Shown in pieces: positions 13,114-18,859 of a DNA stretch of 18,859 nt; the stretch's first letter is position 1, and the number at the start of each line of letters is the position of its first letter. Location of the stretch: contig CAIQPO010000032.1 in assembly GCA_903873735.1 (NCBI GenBank), positions 1 through 18,859 of the forward strand, written 5' to 3'. The position numbers were made by a program, and so were the translations under genes. Origin of the DNA: Candidatus Collierbacteria bacterium. Its GTDB lineage: Bacteria > Patescibacteriota > Microgenomatia > UBA1400 > MFAQ01. The notes under the pieces were generated by a model, which saw only the letters and a program-made list of their open reading frames with translations, made no database searches and was not told the DNA's origin.

Positions 13114-14109
13114 ATGTCACCAGATACATTCATAATCATAGCCTCCATCCTTGTTGGCTTCACTTTAATATATCTCCTCTTGAAAAATCAAATAGACAAG
13201 CCCAAGACTGATCCGGTAATCACTGCCTGGCTAAAGTCACTCCAAGCTTCTTTTGACAAAACCAATACCAGCAATAGTTTAATGGTACAAAAAAACTATC
13301 AAGATTTATTCCAGCGACTTGACCAAACCACATCTTTGATAGGAGAGTTAAAACGTGAAGCCGGGGCTTTTTCAGAAGTAAGTCGCTCTATGAAAGACCT
13401 GCATGAATATCTAAAGTCACCCAAGTTAAGAGGTAATATTGGAGAGCAGGTACTATTTGACCTTGTTTCACAAATATTTCCCACTTCTTCTTTTGAACCC
13501 CAATATCATTTTAAATCTGGCAGCATTGTCGATATGGCTATCCGCACTCAATCTGGTCTCCTTCCTATAGACTCAAAATTTCCTATGGAAAATTTTCAAA
13601 AAATGCATCAATCAACTTCTACTCAGGAAAAACAGCTGGCGAAATCACAATTTATTAGAGATGTAAAAAGCCATCTCAAGTCAATTTCCAGCAAATACAT
13701 ACTTCCATCCGAAGGCACTCTAGACTTCGCTCTCATGTACATTCCTTCAGAGTCGGTCTACTATGAAGTCGTTGTAGAGGCTGAAATCATGAATTTGTCT
13801 CGTGATATAAAAGTCTATCCAGTTTCACCTAGTACTCTCTATGCCAACCTACAAACGATTCTCATCTCACTCGAAGGACAAAAGCTAGCAGGAAAAACCT
13901 CGCAGATTTTTCAAAGACTCAAAACCATCATTATTGATTACGATAAGCTGGGTGCTGACATTACACTTCTCTCCAAACATTTAACCAATGCCTATAATGC
14001 CCTAAACTCCACCAGAGACTCCCATTCTGAACTGGGTCGTAGTCTTGATTCTGTCAGCTCACTAAAACAAATTTCGGCTACTACTAATCAAGAGGTTGAT
14101 CCCGTTTGA
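13114..14109 (+). CDS. rmuC: RmuC-family protein, membrane-anchored
   Basis: RmuC proteins limit recombination at inverted repeats and carry a restriction-endonuclease-like fold; biochemical role is not settled. An N-terminal membrane anchor (about 5-23) is followed by a helical, likely coiled-coil region (about 40-95) and the RmuC domain (about 98-290): LRGNIGEQVLFDLVSQIFP, SGSIVDMAIRTQSGLLPIDSKFPMENF (with the PD-(D/E)XK-like D...DSK), FALMYIPSESVYYEVV, and VYPVSPSTLYANLQTI. 331 residues, shorter than E. coli RmuC (475) mainly in the coiled-coil. The last 22 nt overlap the convergent zinc-ribbon gene. Start ATG 13114 is fixed by the 17-bp divergent gap. Confidence 0.94.
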   Translation: MSPDTFIIIASILVGFTLIYLLLKNQIDKPKTDPVITAWLKSLQASFDKTNTSNSLMVQKNYQDLFQRLDQTTSLIGELKREAGAFSEVSRSMKDLHEYLKSPKLRGNIGEQVLFDLVSQIFPTSSFEPQYHFKSGSIVDMAIRTQSGLLPIDSKFPMENFQKMHQSTSTQEKQLAKSQFIRDVKSHLKSISSKYILPSEGTLDFALMYIPSESVYYEVVVEAEIMNLSRDIKVYPVSPSTLYANLQTILISLEGQKLAGKTSQIFQRLKTIIIDYDKLGADITLLSKHLTNAYNALNSTRDSHSELGRSLDSVSSLKQISATTNQEVDPV

Positions 14110-14363
14110 TCAGCCTTCTTCTTTCTCAGCTCCTCCATAATCCTACTTGCCCAAATCAGGTCATGAGGCTCCTTTGTCAGAGTTTTAACTAGCTCAATTA
14201 TCCAAGGTGATTGAGGTTTCTGGCCGCCCATAGCTAAGGGTCCTCCCCCTTTCTTTATAAAGTATCTCGTTCCGTCAGTCTCCTCAACCAAAAACCACCC
14301 AAAATACTCGCACTCTTTGCACCCCCACCCTTCACAATCATTGCATTCCTTAGGAGCTAGCAT
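14088..14363 (-). CDS. Small zinc-ribbon protein downstream of Clp ATPase (91 aa)
   Basis: Unrecognised small protein with a compact N-terminal metal knuckle C7-ND-C10...C15-KE-C18 (ECNDCEGWGCKECEYFGW), reminiscent of half a DnaJ zinc finger. A strand-rich middle (GWFLVEETDGTRYFIKKGG) and a helical basic end follow (IIELVKTLTKEPHDLIWASRIMEELRKKK). No membrane segment. Its ATG overlaps the Clp gene by 14 nt, the same overlap as at the other end of the Clp gene, so the three are a coupled unit. A substrate-delivery or adaptor role for the Clp ATPase is plausible but only from context. It converges with rmuC, overlapping by 22 nt. Confidence 0.82.
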   Translation of the reverse strand: MLAPKECNDCEGWGCKECEYFGWFLVEETDGTRYFIKKGGGPLAMGGQKPQSPWIIELVKTLTKEPHDLIWASRIMEELRKKKADQTGSTS

Positions 14364-16542
14364 TTTTTACAAAAATATTATTGGCACCCCAGACTAAAGT
14401 TTGTCCCGGAGCTACCTTGTTGGTAATAATCATTTCAGATATTGGCGTCTCTATGTCTGTTTTTATTGCTCTTTCAATTGATCTGGCTCCAAATTTTACA
14501 TCGGCATTTTTCTCAACAAAAGCAGAAAGGCCTTCATTTGTCACCTCCAGTCCAATTCCTCGGTCGGCCAACAACTTAACAAGACCCTTAAGTTTCATCT
14601 GCACAATCAAACCAAAAACTTCTTTTGATAGAGGGTTGAAAATAATCTGGGAGTCAAATCTGTTTATAAACTCCAGTCTAAAGACTTGTTTAAGTTTGGG
14701 CAAAACCTGCTCTTCAAAAAGCTTGTTTCTGTCGTACTCAGGATTAGAAGTTAGTTTATCAAAGATCTCCTCCGCAGCAATATTGCTGGTAAAGATAATA
14801 ATGGTGTTTTTGAAATCTACCAAATTGCCCTTAGAATCCGTTAGTCGACCCTCATCAAGTATCTGTAGAAATAGATCATATACTTTAGGATGAGCCTTCT
14901 CAATTTCATCAAATAATATTAGGGAGTACGGATTTTCTGCCACAAAATTTGTCAGCTGACCACCTTCCTCATAACCCACATACCCAGGAGGCGAGCCGGT
15001 CAGCCTCATTGCTATATGTGACTCCGAAAACTCCGACATGTCCAGCCTTAAAAATGATTTGTCGACTCCAAAAAACACATCGTGTATTGCTTTCGCCAGT
15101 TCAGTCTTACCCACCCCTGTTGGACCAAGAAATAAAAAGGTACCGATGGGTTTTTTGGGGTCTTTTAGTCCAGATTTTGCTCGCTTAATTGCCCCTGAAA
15201 CTGCACTGATCGCCTGATCTTGTCCCGCTACTCGAGCTTTCAGTTTGTCCTCCAAAGAAATCAAGATATCTTTATCAGACTGTGTCAGCTTCTCAATAGG
15301 AACTCCAGTTTTCTGTGAAACTACTCTAAGAAGCAAATCTTCGGTTATTGTTTTCATACCTCTGATCTTTGCTTCAGCTAGTAGTTCATCAATAAGTTTC
15401 AGCGCCTTACCTGGGAAGCTTTCACTTGTCAGGTACTTTTTTGCGGTATCATATATTTTTTCGCTCAAACCCACCTCTGATGCAACTCCACCAGAAGATA
15501 TCTCTGTTAGCTTGTTTCCAATAATTTTTACCACCTCTGCCTGATCCAAGTCTCCAGTTTTAATTACTCCATAATCTCTAGCATCAGTCGAATTTCCTAC
15601 CGTCATTTTGAAGAAATCACTATCACACAAAACAAGAATTTTCGCCTCCGTTAGTTCATGAATTTCCCTGATAAGCGCTAGTGCCGTCAGCCATTCCGCT
15701 CCAGTTCTATCAAAGTTGGTTGCAATTAGAATTGTCGGTGAATTTACTCTTATGTCCTCTAATAACCTCCTCGTCTCTTCTCCCACGTCACCTCCTGAAT
15801 CCATCATGGTTTTTAGATCAAGTGACAGAGATTTGTAAAACTTAAAATCAGGCAAGTTTCGTTTCATCGATTCGACCGCACATAAGGCGGCCTTCATCAA
15901 CTCCGCTCCCTGCTTTCCCAGGAAAAAAGTTCCCACCTGTCCTTGGGTTGTAAGTGATCTAGCAATTTGTTCGTTATTTTGACTAAAAAGCTGCAAAGAA
16001 TTATCCTCAACAGTATAAGCAATTGCCCTACAAGATAAACTTTGAGCCACTTGTATGGATACATTTGTCTGCTTTTGGTTTTCAAAAACAGTTTGTAAAG
16101 CTGTTGAATCTTTTGCCAAATCAACAATTCTAGGAAGTGAAAACAATGTCCCCAAAAGCTCAATATCTGAAAACTGACCGGTCATTTTCTTTATTGCAGC
16201 CAAGATAAGCCCTTCTTTCGCCTGAGGACAACAAACCACTCTACCGTTAAATTTTACTGAAAAGTTGTCTCCAAAAAGTTTTGTAGCTTTTCCATACAAC
16301 TCGCTCTTGTCTGTTGATGTCAGCAGTGAATCAATCTCTGCATGTGACTCAATAACTCCCATCAGCAAATCTAGCTCTGTCAACACCCCTCTGCCCTGGT
16401 CTTTTAGCCTTTCCGCTGTCCTAATAATAAGTCTCAACACCTCTCCACTCACTTGAGTGGAAATATCCAACTGTTCAATTTTCTGGCTACCCTGAGCAGA
16501 GACTGGGGTGTCAGAAGTAGTGTTTGTGTTAAGAAAATCCAT
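14350..16542 (-). CDS. Clp/Hsp100 ATPase with degenerate first AAA domain
   Basis: Double-AAA unfoldase of the ClpA/B/C group, 730 residues. A Clp N-like helical domain lies about 25-145. D1 (about 160-400) keeps the fold but not the chemistry: where Walker A GxPGVGKT belongs there is LGKQGAELM (208-216), and the Walker B acidic pair is replaced (TILIATN, 270-276). There is no M-domain: only about 12 residues separate LIDELLAEAK from the D2 linker. D2 (about 430-730) is intact: GPTGVGKT (473-480), pore loop GYVG (520-523), LILFDE (541-546), TSN (585-587), RLEFINRFD with Arg finger, and GARSIER (685-691). No IGL/VGF/LGF ClpP loop follows sensor 1. Hence a ClpP-independent remodeller driven by D2 alone is inferred. 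Flanked on both sides by zinc-finger genes with 14-nt overlaps. Confidence 0.93.
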   Translation of the reverse strand: MDFLNTNTTSDTPVSAQGSQKIEQLDISTQVSGEVLRLIIRTAERLKDQGRGVLTELDLLMGVIESHAEIDSLLTSTDKSELYGKATKLFGDNFSVKFNGRVVCCPQAKEGLILAAIKKMTGQFSDIELLGTLFSLPRIVDLAKDSTALQTVFENQKQTNVSIQVAQSLSCRAIAYTVEDNSLQLFSQNNEQIARSLTTQGQVGTFFLGKQGAELMKAALCAVESMKRNLPDFKFYKSLSLDLKTMMDSGGDVGEETRRLLEDIRVNSPTILIATNFDRTGAEWLTALALIREIHELTEAKILVLCDSDFFKMTVGNSTDARDYGVIKTGDLDQAEVVKIIGNKLTEISSGGVASEVGLSEKIYDTAKKYLTSESFPGKALKLIDELLAEAKIRGMKTITEDLLLRVVSQKTGVPIEKLTQSDKDILISLEDKLKARVAGQDQAISAVSGAIKRAKSGLKDPKKPIGTFLFLGPTGVGKTELAKAIHDVFFGVDKSFLRLDMSEFSESHIAMRLTGSPPGYVGYEEGGQLTNFVAENPYSLILFDEIEKAHPKVYDLFLQILDEGRLTDSKGNLVDFKNTIIIFTSNIAAEEIFDKLTSNPEYDRNKLFEEQVLPKLKQVFRLEFINRFDSQIIFNPLSKEVFGLIVQMKLKGLVKLLADRGIGLEVTNEGLSAFVEKNADVKFGARSIERAIKTDIETPISEMIITNKVAPGQTLVWGANNIFVKNASS

Positions 16543-16810
16543 ATGTAAACATCAATACCAATAAACCAACAAAAACAGCCATAATCACTAAGGCGACAGA
16601 TAAAAGTATTTTCTTGGTTAATTTCAAGTTGTCTCTCTTGCCAAAATCTACCACCAAAGGTAATTTAGAAAAAAAATATCGATTATTCCTAATGATCTTT
16701 ACCCCATAACCATTGCAAGTAGTACATTTTTTACTGCTGGTAGGGGGTGCAAAACCCCATCCACCACATACGGCACAATAATCACCAGAAAAGGCAGGGG
16801 ATCGATCCAT
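16529..16810 (-). CDS. Membrane-anchored DnaJ-type zinc-finger protein (93 aa)
   Basis: Not a named family. The N-terminal half has two CxxCxGxG-like repeats as in the DnaJ cysteine-rich domain: C12-AV-C15-GGWGF and C29-TT-C32-NGYGV, giving one four-Cys zinc site. A basic, aromatic linker follows, then one membrane helix (about 67-89) close to the C-terminus (tail-anchor-like). Both starts and ends couple it: the ATG lies 12 nt after the second FemX-like gene and the stop overlaps the Clp start by 14 nt. DnaJ-type fingers hold unfolded polypeptide, so it may recruit clients or the Clp ATPase to the membrane (inference). TGATAAAAT 6 nt upstream could give a leaderless transcript for the module. 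Confidence 0.85.
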   Translation of the reverse strand: MDRSPAFSGDYCAVCGGWGFAPPTSSKKCTTCNGYGVKIIRNNRYFFSKLPLVVDFGKRDNLKLTKKILLSVALVIMAVFVGLLVLMFTYGFS

Positions 16811-16816
16811 TAATTC

Positions 16817-16825
16817 ATTTTATCA
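16817..16825 (-). promoter_or_regulatory. Extended -10 TGATAAAAT, leaderless-type, built on a stop codon
   Basis: The TGA stop of the second FemX-like gene supplies the TGn of an extended -10 (TAAAAT, 16817-16822), 6 nt before ATG 16810. No Shine-Dalgarno is present. Confidence 0.45.
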
Positions 16826-17644
16826 AAACCACCTGTGAAAAGATCCAGGGTGTTTAATTACCCTTCCACCAAACTTCATTTTGAATTCGCTAAAACCTCT
16901 CCATTTATTAATTGGATATTCTTGATCAAAAATCCCCTCAAAGTCAAAAAACTTCTTCCCTAGACTTTTGGCTCTCAAAATTTCTTCCCAAATTAACTTG
17001 TAGTGGGCACCGCTCCTTCTTCCAGCTTCGTTGGTCCAGGTTTGAAAATAATTTATGCAATCTTTTGTGGACAACAAAATAATTCCAGAATGCAGTTCTT
17101 TATCATCACTGCTTGCCACGATCCTAAGCTTATTTTTGTAGGCTTTTTTTAAATTGTTTAAATCACTCTGACTCAAAACCCACACCTTAGAAGACTTCCT
17201 CCAGATCTCTCTAAATTTTTCGCTCGGTAAAGTTACTGATTTTATCTGTTCGTTCTTTTTGATCAACCTTTTTGCGTTACTAGACAGATCATTCCACAGG
17301 CTCTCTTTGCTTTTTGTCAAATCCACCACCACTGTTTTTGTTGCTAAAAAAGGAAACTTGGTTTTTTTATAACCAGCTTTACTAAACCTCTGGTAATTTA
17401 TCACCTTTAAAGGTTCAATATATGAGTTAATTACCCAAAATTTCCTCTTTATCTTTCTTAGCTCATCAAAATCAGGATCGCATTCCGCTCTTTGTAATTT
17501 AAGAATCGAGAATGGCCACCATCCAAGTCTGTAAATTAGCACCTGCAATCTGTGCTTACCACAAGCACATCCGATACTCTTGACTGTCCACCCTCTAAGT
17601 CGAAGATACTCTCCCCACTCCTTTTCTTGCCTGATATCCGTCAT
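16823..17644 (-). CDS. FemX/FemAB-like peptidyltransferase, shorter paralog (273 aa)
   Basis: GNAT-fold transferase of the Fem family, which adds amino acids from aminoacyl-tRNA to the lipid II peptide stem or bridge. The N-terminal domain is reduced (about residues 1-95, beginning TDIRQEKEWGEYLRLRGW). The second GNAT unit is clear: TVVVDLTKSKESLWNDLSSN near 104-123, HSGIILLSTKDCINYFQTW, and the C-terminal FDFEGIFDQEYPINKWRGFSEFKMKFGG typical of the family. 273 residues is short against about 340-420, so the first acyl-transfer domain may not bind substrate in the usual way. ATG overlaps the upstream FemX stop by 4 nt, with AAGGA just before. The residue added is unknown. Confidence 0.86.
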   Translation of the reverse strand: MTDIRQEKEWGEYLRLRGWTVKSIGCACGKHRLQVLIYRLGWWPFSILKLQRAECDPDFDELRKIKRKFWVINSYIEPLKVINYQRFSKAGYKKTKFPFLATKTVVVDLTKSKESLWNDLSSNAKRLIKKNEQIKSVTLPSEKFREIWRKSSKVWVLSQSDLNNLKKAYKNKLRIVASSDDKELHSGIILLSTKDCINYFQTWTNEAGRRSGAHYKLIWEEILRAKSLGKKFFDFEGIFDQEYPINKWRGFSEFKMKFGGRVIKHPGSFHRWF

Positions 17645-18666
17645 TTCCTTATTCTCTTTAACATCTTAAGCACCAACCACCTCAATTTATCCCCCACTAG
17701 AAACATATGATACATGGGCTTATTCACCACCAAATCATATGTACCCACAAATTCAACCAATGCCGGATTATATCCCTGCTTAAACTTATGGAACCCATAC
17801 CACGGATCCTTTATGTCTGGATCAGGACCTAAGCTACCCCACATATCAAGCAGTTTACACCCTTGTTTTATGCCATAACGAATTGCCTCCCACATCATCA
17901 GATTGCTTACCATCACCTCTCTGTGTTTACTACTAGAAGCTCCGTAAGGGTAGTAAAGCACGCCATTTAGTTCAAATAATATCCATGTCGCCAATACCTC
18001 GTCGTTGTAGACTCCTTTCATCAACACTCCTTTTCCCTCGCCAATTATCTCATTCCACATTTTCTGGTGATAATTTTTTGAGTGGGCATAAAAACCTTGC
18101 CTTTTTGTTGTTTCTTCGGTCAGCTTCCAATATTCATCAAATCCTTTGTCAGAATTATCTATCTCAACCTTCACCCCCTTCTTAATTGCCAAGCGAATGT
18201 TGTACCTAGTCTTTTGACTAAGAGACTGAAAAATTGAATCCTCACCTTTTGCTAAATCCATCCAAAAAGTATGTTTAGTAAAAAGAGGTTTACCTTTTAC
18301 CAACCACCCCTCTTTCTCCAGGTGAGAAATTCTTGCCAAATTCATTTTGTCTGCCAAAGCATTGGGTTCAAATTTCACAAAAATAGCATCTCTCTTCTTA
18401 GCCTCTTTAGTAATATACGAAAGAAAATTCACACTAGGTATGCTGGACTTGGGGCAGTACCCAACAACATATTTTGTCTTAGGAATTTTGTGCCATGTTA
18501 TTTGATAAACTTCATCAGCAACATCTGAGGATTCTTGGTATCTACTCACCTCCACGCCACCGGTTTTTTTTCTGAAATTACCCCAACTCCAGCTCTGTAA
18601 CGGATGTTTCGCCCGTTTATCAAATTTCTTGCTGTTTTGGTCTTGAGTTTCACGAATCACAATCAT
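17641..18666 (-). CDS. FemX-like peptidoglycan bridge peptidyltransferase
   Basis: Fem-family aminoacyl transferase of 341 residues, two GNAT domains. Family signs: HPLQSWSWGNFRKKTGG near 21-37, TFWMDLAKGEDSIFQSLSQKTRYNIRLAIKKGV (about 132-165), ETTKRQGFYAHSKNYH, LYYPYGASSSKHREVMVSNLMMWEAIRYG and the terminal DMWGSLGPDPDIKDPWYGFHKFKQGYNP. Acts at the inner membrane face on lipid II or a similar precursor using charged tRNA. This is the full-length member of the pair; the shorter paralog follows with an ATGA overlap. The ATG at 18666 follows the probable helicase stop by 19 nt without a Shine-Dalgarno. Confidence 0.92.
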   Translation of the reverse strand: MIVIRETQDQNSKKFDKRAKHPLQSWSWGNFRKKTGGVEVSRYQESSDVADEVYQITWHKIPKTKYVVGYCPKSSIPSVNFLSYITKEAKKRDAIFVKFEPNALADKMNLARISHLEKEGWLVKGKPLFTKHTFWMDLAKGEDSIFQSLSQKTRYNIRLAIKKGVKVEIDNSDKGFDEYWKLTEETTKRQGFYAHSKNYHQKMWNEIIGEGKGVLMKGVYNDEVLATWILFELNGVLYYPYGASSSKHREVMVSNLMMWEAIRYGIKQGCKLLDMWGSLGPDPDIKDPWYGFHKFKQGYNPALVEFVGTYDLVVNKPMYHMFLVGDKLRWLVLKMLKRIRK

Positions 18667-18685
18667 ATTCTACTATCCCCAAGCT

Positions 18686-18859
18686 CTACCAGCTATCAAT
18701 TTCAGCAAAGTCATCTTTTGTTTCCGCTTCAATTTCCCAATCCGCCACGATCCTCCTTGTGGTTTTATCCGAGTCATCTTTAGAGATATCCTCCTTTTTA
18801 TTAGAAACCCCACCATACCTATTAACTAAATCTGTTGGGATTTCGGTAATAAATCTTGA
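18686..18859 (-). CDS. C-terminal end of a probable UvrD/PcrA helicase (partial)
   Basis: An open frame enters from the right edge and stops with TAG at 18686-18688, giving 57 residues without a start in the window. It begins SRFITEIPTDLVNRYGG, matching the end of motif-VI-distal UvrD/PcrA/Rep proteins (PSRFL-EIP--L). A charged linker with many Lys/Asp follows, then an acidic tail ending AETKDDFAEIDSW. The assignment rests on that single short motif. The acidic, Trp-ended tail could be a protein contact site. It reads into the FemX-like genes with a 19-nt gap. Confidence 0.6.
   Translation of the reverse strand, partial: SRFITEIPTDLVNRYGGVSNKKEDISKDDSDKTTRRIVADWEIEAETKDDFAEIDSW

Noticed and set aside
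14381..14893. 170-aa plus-strand open frame within the Clp gene
   Set aside because: Lies opposite the intact AAA D2 domain; low-complexity Ser/Leu-rich translation typical of a reverse-strand shadow.
1..18859. Alternative genetic code (TGA as Gly, known in some CPR groups)
   Set aside because: TGA terminates metG, the GT2, the TrpR-like, both Fem genes at family-appropriate lengths, and no in-frame TGA interrupts any gene.
1..18859. CRISPR arrays, insertion sequences or prophage genes
   Set aside because: No regularly spaced repeats, transposase, integrase or phage structural motif was seen on either strand.

Overview
The window looks like a compact, AT-leaning bacterial chromosome of the Candidate Phyla Radiation (Patescibacteria), possibly Microgenomates. 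The basis is gene content and divergence: FemX-like bridge transferases in tandem, a TrpR/YerC-like gene, a short methionyl-tRNA synthetase with an HVGF signature, a shortened phosphoglycerate kinase, many Pro/Thr-linked or membrane-anchored small proteins, tiny intergenic gaps and a tRNA without encoded CCA. TGA is used as an ordinary stop (metG, the GT2 gene, both Fem genes), so the standard bacterial code applies. I see no phage, transposon, rRNA or CRISPR. The lineage is an inference and not a database result.

Layout. 1-1.9 kb, plus strand: the 3' end of groEL with a terminator, then a GreA/GreB-C-domain protein with TATAAT just upstream of its GTG start. 1.9-3.1 kb, minus strand: an unrecognised 126-aa gene with its own extended -10 promoter, strong Shine-Dalgarno and terminator, preceded by two perfect DnaA boxes 20 bp apart; then an M23 peptidase with a structured leader. 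3.2-6.3 kb, plus strand: a compact phosphoglycerate kinase and GAPDH pair (lower glycolysis), tRNA-Cys on the minus strand, and a PEGA/SH3 lipoprotein.

6.3-13.1 kb, minus strand: a long directional cluster reading right to left. It comprises a four-TM protein, a TrpR-like regulator with a perfect 18-bp palindrome at its start, metG, tatD, a cellulose-synthase-like GT2, a small membrane protein, a WecA/MraY-type phosphoglycosyl transferase and a UbiA-family DPPR-synthase-like enzyme. The last four form an envelope polysaccharide/polyprenyl-phosphate module with overlapping or nearly touching genes.

13.1-14.1 kb, plus strand: rmuC, divergent from the four-TM gene with only 17 bp between the two start codons. 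14.1-18.86 kb, minus strand: the C-terminal end of a probable UvrD/PcrA helicase, two FemX-like transferases (ATGA overlap), then a tight three-gene module: a membrane-anchored DnaJ-type zinc-finger protein, a Clp ATPase whose first AAA domain has lost its Walker motifs, and a second small zinc-ribbon protein. The genes of this module overlap by exactly 14 nt at both junctions.

The main points worth following are the Clp/zinc-finger module with a pseudo-ATPase D1, the DnaA-box-controlled orphan gene (or minor origin), widespread leaderless-type promoters including a shared divergent -10, the auto-operator of the TrpR-like gene, and the compact PGK followed by a GAPDH with NADP-type residues. 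There is no gene-free stretch over 300 bases; the longest, 2314-2476, holds the DnaA boxes.
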